Positions 6,283 through 14,288 of a stretch of 14,288 nt of DNA are shown here, piece by piece. Each line of letters begins with the position of its first letter. Positions within the stretch are counted from its first letter, which is position 1. The position numbers and the translations under genes are program-made. The notes below the pieces were generated by a model. That model ran no database searches and was not told where the DNA came from. It saw nothing but the letters and a program-made list of their open reading frames with translations. The DNA lies in assembly GCA_900299065.1 (NCBI GenBank), contig OMIJ01000068.1, positions 1 through 14,288 of the forward strand. The letters are read 5' to 3'. The DNA comes from Hyphomicrobiales bacterium. Lineage in GTDB: Bacteria > Pseudomonadota > Alphaproteobacteria > Rhizobiales > Beijerinckiaceae.

Positions 6283-8034
6283 CTATTCCTCAAACCGCTC
6301 GGCTCCGCCGATGATGCGGCGCGGGGCAATGTCGGGATCGGGCGTAAAGTCAGGACCGCCCGAATCGCGAAAGCGATTGACGATGGGATAGCGCCGATCA
6401 CGCCCAAAGTTTTTGCGCGTCACCTTAACACCCGGCGCCGCCTGACGGCGCTTATATTCGGCCAGATAAAGCAAACGCTCGACTTTCTTGACAATGGCTT
6501 CGTCATGGCCGCGCGCAATGATCTGCGCAAGGGTCATATCCTGTTCAACTAAACAGGCGAGAATATCATCGAGCACATCATAGGGCGGCAGCGAATCTTG
6601 ATCTGTCTGATTGTCGCGTAATTCAGCACTGGGTGGCTTGTGCAGGATGGATTGCGAAATCACCTCGCCATCCGGTCCCTTTGCACCCTGCGGTTTCCAG
6701 CGATTGCGCAGGCTGGAGAGCCGAAAGACCTGCATTTTGTAAAGATCTTTGATCGGATTGAATCCACCATTCATATCGCCATAGATGGTCGCATAGCCAA
6801 CCGACATTTCGGACTTATTGCCGGTAGTCACAAGCATGGAGCCAAATTTATTGGAGATGGACATAAGGATCGTGCCGCGAACACGGCTTTGCAAATTTTC
6901 TTCCGTTAGATCGCGTTGGCGTCCTGCAAATAGAGGTGCAAGCGTGTCTTCAAGTCCTTTGACAGCTTGCTCAATGGGCAAGATTTCATAGCGAACGCCC
7001 AAGGCTTTTGCGCAGTCCTCGGCATCTTTGAGAGAGTCTTTCGAAGTGTAGCGATAGGGCAGCATCAGGCAATGCACTTTGTCTGGACCTAAAGCATCAG
7101 CAGCGAGTGCCGCGCACAAAGCGGAATCGATGCCGCCTGACATGCCCATGACCACACCGGGAAAGCCGTTCTTTTCGACATAATCGCGCAGGCCTAGCAT
7201 GCAAGCGGTGTAATCAGCTTCATCCGCCTCTGGCGCTATCGCCATTGGGCCTTCAAGACAAACCCATCCGCGCGCCTGACGTTGCCAAATGGTGGCTACC
7301 AGAGCTTCGGTGAACGCGGGTAGTTGCACGGCAAGTGCAGAATTTGCGTTCAATACGAAAGAGGCGCCATCAAAGACAAGCTCATCCTGCCCGCCAATCT
7401 GATTGAGATAGGCCATTGGCAGGCTGCTTTCTGTCACACGTGCGACGGCAATATTGAGCCGCTCGTCGCCCTTGCCGCGCCAATAGGGAGAACCATTAGG
7501 CACAAGCAGAATTTCTGCGCCCGTCTCAGTCAGACATTCGACAATGTCCTCGCCCCAAATGTCTTCGCAAATGGGCAGTCCCAAGCGCACCCCGCGGAAG
7601 GCAACCGGCCCAGGCATGGGGCCGGGAGAGAAGACTCGCTTTTCGTCAAACACGCCGTAATTGGGCAGATCAACCTTGAAGCGAACCGTCTCAATGCGTC
7701 CGTGATCAAGAAGCGCATAAGCATTGTAGAGCTTGCCCTCTTCGCGCCAGGGCAGGCCGACAAGCAGGGCCGGGCCGCCATCGGATGTTTCGCGGGCCAA
7801 TTCTTCCAGCGCTGAGCGACAGGCATCTTGAAAGGCGGGCTTGAGAACCAGATCCTCGGGCGGATAGCCAGCAAGGAATAATTCGGAAAACATGACAAGA
7901 TCGGCTGATAAAGCAGCTGCCTCATGGCGCGCCTGCCTTATGCGCTGGGCATTGGCTTTGATATCGCCAAGGACAGAACCGATCTGGGCCAAGACAATGA
8001 TAAGCTGATCTTTGGGAAGTGTGTTCGCAGTCAT
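6283..8034 (-). CDS. nadE: Glutamine-dependent NAD+ synthetase
   Basis: Makes NAD+ from nicotinic acid adenine dinucleotide, ATP and glutamine, the last step of NAD synthesis. The 583 residues have two domains. The N-terminal nitrilase-like glutaminase (about 10-270) shows the triad Glu51 (FSELFLAGYPP), Lys120 (FKVDLPNYGVFDE) and Cys156 (LPICEDIW). The C-terminal synthetase (about 275-583) has the pyrophosphate loop SGGIDS (299-304), TTGNKSE and YGDMNGGFNPIKD. Ammonia released at Cys156 would be channelled to the synthetase. Length fits the bacterial two-domain type. Start ATG 8032-8034 lies 73 bases from the divergent transporter gene, so the two share a promoter region. Its end lies next to the tandem terminators at 6178-6261. 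The pairing with gltX2 fits, as far as I recall, rhizobial gene order. Confidence 0.97.
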   Translation of the reverse strand: MTANTLPKDQLIIVLAQIGSVLGDIKANAQRIRQARHEAAALSADLVMFSELFLAGYPPEDLVLKPAFQDACRSALEELARETSDGGPALLVGLPWREEGKLYNAYALLDHGRIETVRFKVDLPNYGVFDEKRVFSPGPMPGPVAFRGVRLGLPICEDIWGEDIVECLTETGAEILLVPNGSPYWRGKGDERLNIAVARVTESSLPMAYLNQIGGQDELVFDGASFVLNANSALAVQLPAFTEALVATIWQRQARGWVCLEGPMAIAPEADEADYTACMLGLRDYVEKNGFPGVVMGMSGGIDSALCAALAADALGPDKVHCLMLPYRYTSKDSLKDAEDCAKALGVRYEILPIEQAVKGLEDTLAPLFAGRQRDLTEENLQSRVRGTILMSISNKFGSMLVTTGNKSEMSVGYATIYGDMNGGFNPIKDLYKMQVFRLSSLRNRWKPQGAKGPDGEVISQSILHKPPSAELRDNQTDQDSLPPYDVLDDILACLVEQDMTLAQIIARGHDEAIVKKVERLLYLAEYKRRQAAPGVKVTRKNFGRDRRYPIVNRFRDSGGPDFTPDPDIAPRRIIGGAERFEE

Positions 8035-8107
8035 GGCCTAAGGTTTAGCCGGAGCTGAGCGCAGCGGCAATGTCTTCTTCACAGCCCAAATCGCCATTGC
8101 AATTGAG

Positions 8108-9478
8108 ATGGTGCGTCTCGAGCCTTATAGTCTGGCTGTGACTGGCATGATGCACCCAGATAAGGCCCAAAAGGCCGGACCGGCCCTTGTTTTGCGGCTC
8201 ATGAGCGCGCGGCGCTTTGCGCCTTTGTTCTGGTGCCAGTTTCTGTCCGCCTTCAATGATAATTTTGTGCGCAATATGCTGGCGATGATTATTCTCTTTC
8301 GCATGGAGGAGAAAAGCGCCGGGCCGCTGATCACCCTTGCTGTGGGCCTCTTCATCCTCCCCTCTTTATTTCTTTCGGCACTGGGCGGCGAAATGGCCGA
8401 TGCCCTAGACAAGGCCATGCTGGCACGCCGCCTGAAGGGCGCTGAAATTCTGGTGCAAGCTTTGGCTGCCAGCGCGATTTTGATGGATTCGCTGCCCCTG
8501 CTCTATTTGGCTCTGTTTGCGCTTGGTGTCATTGCTGCTTTGTTTGGGCCAATCAAATACGGGCTTTTGCCCGATCACCTTGCGCTTGATGAACTGACCA
8601 TGGGCAATGCGCTGATTGAGGCTGCAACTTTCATAGCCATAGTTTTGGGCCTGATCGTAGGGGCACAGGCCTATGCCTATTTGCGTGAACCCTTTTGGAC
8701 TGGCGCGCAAATGATGGCGCTGGCTCTGGCCTGCTGGCTGACAAGCCTTGGTATCCCCGCTGCACCAAGCTGCGAATCCAATCTGCGCATCAAAGCCAAT
8801 GTGTTTGCCTCAACTAAAAATCTTCTTGTTCACTTGCATATGGACAGACGAATTTGGGCCGGAGGTCTGGCCGTTAGCTGGTTTTGGATGACGGGGGCTT
8901 TAGCTCTCTCGCTCGTTCCTGTGATGATTAAGCAAAGGCTGGGAGCTGGCCTTGATGTGGAGACCGCCATCAGTGCAATTTTTGCAATTGGTATTGGCCT
9001 TGGCTCATTTCTGGCGGCTTTGATTGGCGGAGGGCGCATTCTCATGGGGCAAATCCCTCTAGCTGGATTAGCTATGGCTTTTTGCTTGATCGATTTGGGG
9101 TTTGCGAGTCTTGATCTGAGGTCAGATGGAGCAGAGCTGACATTATATTCGCTCGCCATCAATCCGCTTGCGCTGCGTCTCGCATTCGACATTGGCGGAC
9201 TGGCCATTGCCGGAGGAATGTTTGTTGTGCCTGCCTTCGCTGCTGTTCAGGCCTGGTCGCAGGAGAATAGACGCGCCCGCAATGTCGCTGGCGTGAACAT
9301 ACTCAACTCGATTTTTATCGTAGGTGGAACTCTTATTGCCGCCAGCTTACAAGGCCCCGTACTCGATCTGACTGAGTCAAGCCTGCTGATAGGCCTGGGA
9401 GTGTGGAATATTGCAGCAGCTTTAACTTTCTACATCATCTTGCCCAAGAGATTCACGAATATGAGAGAGGCAGCCTGA
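8108..9478 (+). CDS. LplT-like lysophospholipid MFS transporter, stand-alone
   Basis: An inner-membrane protein of the major facilitator superfamily, 456 residues with about 12 hydrophobic segments. LplT proteins flip lysophospholipids inward so that Aas can re-acylate them. Family marks are SARRFAPLFWCQFLSAFNDN (34-52), GPIKYGLLPDHL (147-158), GNALIEAATFIAIVLG (166-181) and ARNVAGVNILNSIFIVGG near residue 395. This wording is that of the N-terminal third of the fused alphaproteobacterial transporter-acyltransferase-acyl-ACP ligase, but here the frame stops at TGA 9476-9478 with no PlsC or ligase domain behind it. The first 30 residues are not part of the fold; ATG 8147 or, better, ATG 8201 just before SARRF could be the real start, since none has a clear Shine-Dalgarno site. 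pepN begins 22 bases after the stop, so the two probably form an operon. Confidence 0.85.
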   Translation: MVRLEPYSLAVTGMMHPDKAQKAGPALVLRLMSARRFAPLFWCQFLSAFNDNFVRNMLAMIILFRMEEKSAGPLITLAVGLFILPSLFLSALGGEMADALDKAMLARRLKGAEILVQALAASAILMDSLPLLYLALFALGVIAALFGPIKYGLLPDHLALDELTMGNALIEAATFIAIVLGLIVGAQAYAYLREPFWTGAQMMALALACWLTSLGIPAAPSCESNLRIKANVFASTKNLLVHLHMDRRIWAGGLAVSWFWMTGALALSLVPVMIKQRLGAGLDVETAISAIFAIGIGLGSFLAALIGGGRILMGQIPLAGLAMAFCLIDLGFASLDLRSDGAELTLYSLAINPLALRLAFDIGGLAIAGGMFVVPAFAAVQAWSQENRRARNVAGVNILNSIFIVGGTLIAASLQGPVLDLTESSLLIGLGVWNIAAALTFYIILPKRFTNMREAA

Positions 9479-9500
9479 GGGCTGCAGATCAGAGGACATC

Positions 9501-12149
9501 ATGCGCACAGAAAATGCTAAAGCCATTCGCCTTTCTGATTATCGCCCATCGGATTATCTAATTGATCGGGTTAAGCTCAATTTTGATCTGCATAAGACCC
9601 AAACCCATCTCATAAGCCGCCTGTTTCTGCGCCCTAATCCTAAGGGCGTGAGCGCCGCACCTCTCGTGCTTGATGGCGATGGCCTGCATCTGCTGGCGAT
9701 CAACCTTGATGATCGGCCCCTAAATGCGGATGATTATTTTCAAACGCCCAATCAGCTCATCTTGCATCACCCACCGCAGCAGGCCTTTGTACTTGAGATT
9801 GCCACAAGACTTGATCCCTCCAGCAATACGCAATTAATGGGGCTCTATCGCTCCGGCTCAGCCTATTGCACACAATGCGAGGCGGAAGGTTTTCGTCGCA
9901 TGACCTATTTTCTCGATAGGCCTGATGTGCTTGCAATCTATCACGTACGACTGGAGGCTGATTGTAAAGAGGCGCCTGTTCTGTTGAGCAATGGCAATCC
10001 TGTTGAAGCAGGTGCAATTGCAGGAACAGAGCGTCATTATGCCATCTGGCATGATCCTCATCCCAAGCCGTCTTATCTATTCGCATTGGTTGCCGGTGAT
10101 CTGGGATGCCTGAAGGATAAGTTTGTTACAGCCTCGGGCCGAAAAGTTGAGCTTGGCATTTATGTCGAGCATGGCAAGGAAGTGCGCGCTCATTATGCGA
10201 TGGATGCACTGAAACGGTCCATGCGTTGGGATGAAAAAGAATTTGGCCGAGAATATGATCTCGACATTTTCAACATCGTTGCCATTTCTGATTTCAATAT
10301 GGGCGCGATGGAGAATAAGGGACTGAATATTTTCAACGATAAATATGTACTCGCGCTGCCTGAAACGGCCACTGATGCCGATTACATCAATATTGAAGCA
10401 ATCATTGCGCATGAATATTTTCACAATTGGACAGGCAATCGCATCACCTGTCGCGATTGGTTTCAGCTCTGTCTGAAAGAAGGCCTGACTGTCTTTCGTG
10501 ATCAGGAATTTTCAGCCGATCAAAGATCAAGAGCGGTGCGCCGGATTGGCGACGTCAAAGCACTACGCTCCCAACAATTCAGCGAAGATGCAGGCCCGCT
10601 CGCCCATAATGTCCGCCCAGAGGCCTTTACGGAGATCAATAATTTCTACACGCCGACGGTCTATGAGAAAGGCGCTGAAGTCATACGTATGCTGCAAACC
10701 TTGCTCGGTCCGCAACAATTTCGCGCTGGCATGGATCTTTATTTTACGAGGCATGATGGCCATGCCGCTACAGTTGAAGACTTCATCCAATGTTTTGTGG
10801 AGTCATCTGGTCGAGATCTGACGCAATTCATGCTCTGGTATCAACAGGCCGGCACGCCGGTCATTGAAGTCAAAACAAACTATGATCAAAGCCAGCAGAG
10901 CTTTACTCTGGATATATCGCAAAGCATTCCTGCAACACCGGGACAGTTGGAGAAAAAGCCAATGCTGATTCCCCTACGCTTAGGCTTGATGAGTGTAACA
11001 GGGGACGCTTTGCCCCTGATCAGTACTCAGGCCAGCACCAAAGAGCTGGAGAGTGGCATTATTGAACTTAGCCAAAGCGAACGCCACATTGTGTTTGCAA
11101 ATTTGCCGCAAAGGCCAATCCTGTCCTTGCTGCGTCAGTTTTCAGCGCCCGTCATCCTCAAAAGCGATGTCAGCCAAGAGGATCTCCTGATCCTCCTGGC
11201 GCATGACAGCGACACATTCAATCGCTGGCAGGCGGCGCAGACTTATGCAACGCAATTGCTCATTCGCTCCGTCAATCATATTCGCTCAGGCAAAACACCT
11301 TTGGTTGATGAGTCTTTCATCACGGCTTTGGCGAGCCTGATCAAGGGCAATTATGACCCTGCCTTTGTCGCGCAAGCCTTGAGCTTGCCCAGCGAGCAGG
11401 ATCTAGCGCGCGAGATAGCGCGTGATGTTGATCCAGATGCCATTCATCAAGCCAGACAGACGTTGAAGATTGCCATAGGCAAAGGCCTAGAGACACAGCT
11501 TCTAGAGATTGTGAAGCGCGTCGATCTTCAAGCACCTTTTAAGCCCGATGCGGAAGGCTCGGGACAGCGCGCTTTGAATGCACTTGCGCTAGATTATCTT
11601 GTTACTATGGATGCAGCACAGCATGGGGAGCGCGCCATGCAGAGCTTTAAACAGTCCAAAGACATGACCAATCGCTTTGCAGCGCTGTCTACTTTGTCCA
11701 GCATCAAGGGGCATCTTCGCGATGAAGCTCTCTCTGGCTTTTATGCCCAATTTGTCGATGACCCCCTGGTGATCGACAAATGGTTTGCCCTGCAAGCTAT
11801 CATTCCAGAGGCAGAAACGCTGGAGCGTGTGCGCAGTTTGATGAGTCATCCCGCCTTTACCATGACCAATCCCAATCGGTTGCGTTCGCTGATTGGCTCT
11901 TTTGCAATGGCCAATCCCACCTGCTTTAACGCGGCTGATGGCTCGGGGTACGAGTTTCTTGGCCAGCTTGTGCTTGAGATCGACAAAACCAATCCGCAGG
12001 TTGCAGCTCGCTTATTGGTCGCCTTCAAGAGCTGGAAGAGTCTTGAGCCCCAACGCCAGCAGGCGGCGCGCAGGGCGCTCAGCCATGTCCAAAGCGCAGG
12101 TGACCTGTCTACGGATCTACGCGATATCGTCGAACGCTCTCTGGCATAA
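9501..12149 (+). CDS. pepN: Aminopeptidase N (M1 family)
   Basis: A zinc aminopeptidase that removes N-terminal residues from peptides, mainly in the cytoplasm. The 882 residues match the usual bacterial PepN length of about 870-890. An N-terminal beta domain (about 20-210) precedes the catalytic domain. That domain shows the substrate N-terminus motif GAMENKG (268-274), zinc site HEYFH with His304, His308 and catalytic Glu305, and the third ligand Glu327 in KEGLT. A likely transition-state Tyr lies in NNFYTPTVYEKGAE (about 380-394). The C-terminal half is the alpha-helical PepN domain. No signal peptide is seen. Start ATG 9501 is supported by AGAGGA about five bases upstream. It follows the transporter by 22 bases and ends with the stop codon inside a hairpin loop. 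Confidence 0.97.
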   Translation: MRTENAKAIRLSDYRPSDYLIDRVKLNFDLHKTQTHLISRLFLRPNPKGVSAAPLVLDGDGLHLLAINLDDRPLNADDYFQTPNQLILHHPPQQAFVLEIATRLDPSSNTQLMGLYRSGSAYCTQCEAEGFRRMTYFLDRPDVLAIYHVRLEADCKEAPVLLSNGNPVEAGAIAGTERHYAIWHDPHPKPSYLFALVAGDLGCLKDKFVTASGRKVELGIYVEHGKEVRAHYAMDALKRSMRWDEKEFGREYDLDIFNIVAISDFNMGAMENKGLNIFNDKYVLALPETATDADYINIEAIIAHEYFHNWTGNRITCRDWFQLCLKEGLTVFRDQEFSADQRSRAVRRIGDVKALRSQQFSEDAGPLAHNVRPEAFTEINNFYTPTVYEKGAEVIRMLQTLLGPQQFRAGMDLYFTRHDGHAATVEDFIQCFVESSGRDLTQFMLWYQQAGTPVIEVKTNYDQSQQSFTLDISQSIPATPGQLEKKPMLIPLRLGLMSVTGDALPLISTQASTKELESGIIELSQSERHIVFANLPQRPILSLLRQFSAPVILKSDVSQEDLLILLAHDSDTFNRWQAAQTYATQLLIRSVNHIRSGKTPLVDESFITALASLIKGNYDPAFVAQALSLPSEQDLAREIARDVDPDAIHQARQTLKIAIGKGLETQLLEIVKRVDLQAPFKPDAEGSGQRALNALALDYLVTMDAAQHGERAMQSFKQSKDMTNRFAALSTLSSIKGHLRDEALSGFYAQFVDDPLVIDKWFALQAIIPEAETLERVRSLMSHPAFTMTNPNRLRSLIGSFAMANPTCFNAADGSGYEFLGQLVLEIDKTNPQVAARLLVAFKSWKSLEPQRQQAARRALSHVQSAGDLSTDLRDIVERSLA

Positions 12150-12162
12150 AGCCAGAGAGTGT
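12134..12162 (+). terminator. Hairpin around the pepN stop codon
   Basis: A 12-bp stem ACGCTCTCTGGC/GCCAGAGAGTGT (12134-12145 with 12151-12162, one G-U pair) closes a five-base loop ATAAA. The loop contains the pepN TAA stop (12147-12149). The tail is CTGGACTTTCC, not a good U-run, so termination may be weak or the hairpin may protect the transcript 3' end. Confidence 0.5.
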
Positions 12163-12332
12163 CTGGACTTTCCTGTCTAGATTAGTATAGCTATGTCATT
12201 GGCTGATGAGTCTTCTTGTTCTTTTTATCCTTTGACTTCGTAATATTGGTTCAGTTTCGCCGCTCAAGAATGTTTTACAAAGACTCAGATCCGAGCTCAC
12301 CTTTGAACAAAAGCGTCTGTTGTGCGTGTGGG

Positions 12333-12354
12333 GTCAGCCTTGCCGAAGGCTGAC
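12333..12354 (+). repeat. 9-bp inverted repeat upstream of the kinase
   Basis: GTCAGCCTT/AAGGCTGAC around loop GCCG, perfect. It is followed on + by an A-run, not T, so it is not an intrinsic terminator on this strand. On the minus strand the T-run comes before the stem, which also does not fit a terminator. Confidence 0.6.
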
Positions 12355-12367
12355 ATCAAAAAAATTC

Positions 12368-12382
12368 GTAACCTTTCATTAA
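12368..12382 (+). promoter_or_regulatory. CtrA-like binding box
   Basis: GTAA-N7-TTAA matches the alphaproteobacterial CtrA consensus TTAA-N7-TTAA at 7 of 8 bases, about 94 bases before the kinase start. One near match alone is weak. It gains weight from the GANTC sites around it and from the PleC/PdhS-like gene downstream, a type that acts in the CtrA network. Confidence 0.45.
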
Positions 12383-12392
12383 TCTGTGGACA

Positions 12393-12450
12393 AATCACCC
12401 CGATGGGATTCTTATGGGGTGATTCGGGGCGATGCGGCACATGGCCCCGA
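12393..12450 (+). repeat. Two adjoining inverted repeats in the kinase leader
   Basis: AATCACCCC (12393-12401) pairs perfectly with GGGGTGATT (12416-12424) across a 14-base loop. Then TCGGGGC (12424-12430) pairs with GCCCCGA (12444-12450). The two share base 12424, so they could stack or compete. They end 25 bases before the kinase ATG. Two GATTC sites lie in them. Confidence 0.55.
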
Positions 12451-12475
12451 TGACTGAACATCGAGGGGGCCAAGC

Positions 12476-14250
12476 ATGGCGCGTGCATACGCAGCCAACG
12501 ATATTGCTCGTACTGAATTCAGCGACGAGCCAGCTTCTGAGCCAATGAGCTCAGCAGCGCAATCGTCGGCCTTCTCTCTTGGCCCATCCGGTCTCAACCG
12601 CCTATTCAATCACGGCGTAATTGTTTTTTTGCTGATCTTTGCAATCGCTTTGAGCGCCAGCCTCTGGATGAATCTGCAGGCCAGACGCACGCAAGCGCTC
12701 ACGCAGGCTGCCTCAACATTGGACCTCTTGTCAGTGCTCATTGCCAATGAAGTGCAACACGCGCAAGGCGCAGCGGCATCTCAGGGCAATTCTCAGGTCT
12801 CTGGGATCACTTTGCCTGGATATGTAACCCAACAGGGACGGCATGTTTTATTAAGCGATGCAGAAGGAAAGATCATCATTTCCTTGCCCGGCACAAATTC
12901 ATTTGAAGCCGGAGCGACTGAACTTCTTGCAAAAGCCAAACAGGTAGGAGCAAGCCAGGAAAAGACCTATATCCAATCGCTTCTTCTCTCGAACGGTGAA
13001 GAGATTCTCTTCAGTCAGCATGATCTGGCTTCGCCCTTAGGCTCTCTCGTGGTCTACGAAACTGTAGAAGAAGCTCTTGCAGATTGGCGCGAGAGTTCTC
13101 TGCGCCTTCTGGGCCTTATTGCCTCTCTGGGCCTAGTGATATTGACACTGATCCTTGTTTATTGGCGTCAAAATGTGAGCACAAAAGAAACAGTGCAATC
13201 CTTTGATCAGCTCAACAAACGGATCAATACTGCGCTGGCACGTGGCCATTGCGGTTTATGGGATTGGGATTTGGCAACGGGCCGCATTCACTGGTCCGCT
13301 TCCATGTTTGAAATGCTCGGCCAGCCGCCTAGAACCGGCTATTTATCCGTCGCCGACATTAATCAATGGTGTCATACTGACGAGCGTGATTTGACAGAGA
13401 TTGCTGCTTATCTGCTCAATTCTGACACGCGCATCCTTGATCATGAATTTCGTCTCCGGCATCGCCTGGGCCATTGGATCTGGATCAGGGCACGGGCCGA
13501 GCTCGTGCAGCGAGAGCAAGGCCAATATCCGCGCATGGTTGGCATTGCGATTGATGTAACAGAGCAGAAGTCTATTGAAGCGATGAATGCTACAGCTGAA
13601 ATGCGCCTCCATGATGCTGTTGAGGCAATATCTGAAGCGTTTGTTGTTTGGGATTGTGAAAACCGTCTCGTCCTGTGCAATTCAAAGTTTCAAAATCTTC
13701 ATGATTTGCCCCATGAACTCATTCAGCCTGGCATTAGCTATGATGATATCATGCACTATAGTGCCCAATCCCATGTTGAAATGCATATTCCTGACCATTT
13801 CGAACAATCGGCACATTCGCGTGCATATGAAGTCTTATTAACAGATGGTCGCTGGCTGCAAGTGAACGAACGACGCACCAAAGATGGCGGTTACGTTTCT
13901 GTGGGTCGTGATATTACCAAGATCAAGCAGCATGAAGAACAATTGATGGAGTCCGAGCGTCGTCTGATCGCGACTGTCGCTGACCTCAAACGCTCCCGCA
14001 CTACACTTGAAACACAAGCCCGTCAGGTGACAGAGCTCGCCGAGAAATATCTGGAACAGAAAGCCGAGGCTGAAATTGCATATCGGGCCAAATCCGAGTT
14101 TCTGTCCAATATGAGCCACGAATTGCGCACTCCCTTGAATGCCATCATTGGTTTTTCTGAAGTCATGTCCGAAGAGACTTTCGGAGCATTAGGATCGACA
14201 AAATATATCGAATACTGCCGTCATATTCGCCAAAGCGGACAGGCCTTACT
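12476..14250 (+). CDS. PAS sensor histidine kinase, PleC/PdhS-like (3' truncated)
   Basis: Membrane sensor kinase; 591 residues are visible and the frame is cut by the contig end. Order: cytoplasmic Ser-rich N-tail (1-45), TM1 (about 47-66), periplasmic sensor region (about 67-207), TM2 (about 209-229), a PAS domain (about 252-365, with GHCGLWDWD and a closing VGIAIDVTEQK), a second PAS (about 380-485, with FVVWDCENRLVLCNSKF), a coiled coil (about 485-538) and the start of the dimerisation domain. The phosphoacceptor is His548 in NMSHELRTPLNAIIGFSEVM. The following FGALGSTKYIEYCRHIRQSG is typical of the PleC/PdhS group, which set the phosphorylation of DivK/PleD-type regulators. The ATPase domain lies beyond the window. 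Start ATG 12476 has GAGGGGG six bases upstream. The member (PleC, PdhS1 or PdhS2 type) cannot be fixed from this part. Confidence 0.9.
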
Positions 14251-14288
14251 CTGTCTCTTATACACATCTCCGAGCCCACGAGACGCTA
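14251..14288 (+). other. Illumina Nextera i7-side adapter (artefact)
   Basis: Bases 14251-14269 are the reverse complement of the 19-base mosaic end (CTGTCTCTTATACACATCT). Bases 14270-14284 are the read-2 primer part (CCGAGCCCACGAGAC) and 14285-14288 are GCTA, the first bases of an i7 index, consistent with N709 as I recall it. The kinase frame reads through without a stop, adding a false tail. Confidence 0.98.

Larger units (their letters stand above)
12150..12475. other. Leader and promoter region of the kinase gene
   Basis: No gene seen in 326 bases. It holds three hairpin-forming repeats, a CtrA-like box, and four GANTC sites (12208, 12282, 12407 and 12421), where about one is expected by chance. 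GANTC is the CcrM methylation site in alphaproteobacteria. The kinase start has GAGGGGG (12463-12469) six bases upstream. Confidence 0.5.

Noticed and set aside
12333..12354. Intrinsic terminator for pepN
   Set aside because: The stem is followed by A, not T, on the + strand and lies about 180 bases after pepN.
50..14250. CRISPR array, insertion sequence or defence system
   Set aside because: No regularly spaced repeats, transposase motifs or known defence domains are visible on either strand.

Overview
The window is a 14.2 kb assembly contig from an alphaproteobacterium, most likely of the Hyphomicrobiales (Rhizobiales) type. The evidence is a DUF2865 secreted protein, a GltX2-type glutamyl-tRNA synthetase next to a glutamine-dependent NAD synthetase, an LplT-like transporter of the Aas type, and a PleC/PdhS-like PAS histidine kinase whose promoter region carries a CtrA-like box and several GANTC sites. 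Only bases 50-14250 are biological. Bases 1-49 and 14251-14288 are untrimmed Illumina Nextera adapter, including an i5 index and the first four bases of an i7 index.

Left part (50-2413): the edge of an integrated element. It holds an AT-rich gene-free stretch, a small DUF6641-type gene (+), and a convergent tyrosine recombinase (-). The recombinase lies beside the 3' end of a tRNA-Val(CAC) gene (-, 2414-2488), the usual layout for an island inserted in a tRNA 3' end with the element running off the left edge. The other attachment site is not in the window.

Right part (2489-14250): ordinary chromosomal core. A small four-cysteine secreted protein ends in a clear intrinsic terminator. A DUF2865 secreted protein follows and overlaps the end of gltX2 tail to tail by 38 bp. 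Between gltX2 and nadE (both -) lies a separate + strand unit. It has a 17-base perfect complement of the 16S rRNA 3' end, a 25-codon ORF at ideal spacing from it, and two tandem intrinsic terminators; this is the most unusual element here. Divergent from nadE is a two-gene + unit of a stand-alone LplT-like transporter and aminopeptidase N (pepN), ending in a hairpin with the pepN stop codon in its loop. The last gene is a two-TM, two-PAS histidine kinase cut off just after its phosphoacceptor histidine, behind a leader with three hairpins and putative cell-cycle control sites.

Together the core genes cover translation (tRNA-Val, GltX2), NAD synthesis, envelope lipid and peptide turnover, and probable cell-cycle signalling. 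I see no CRISPR array, insertion sequence, defence system or rRNA gene. The best candidates for something new are the 6016-6261 micro-transcript and the element whose edge is at 50-2413.
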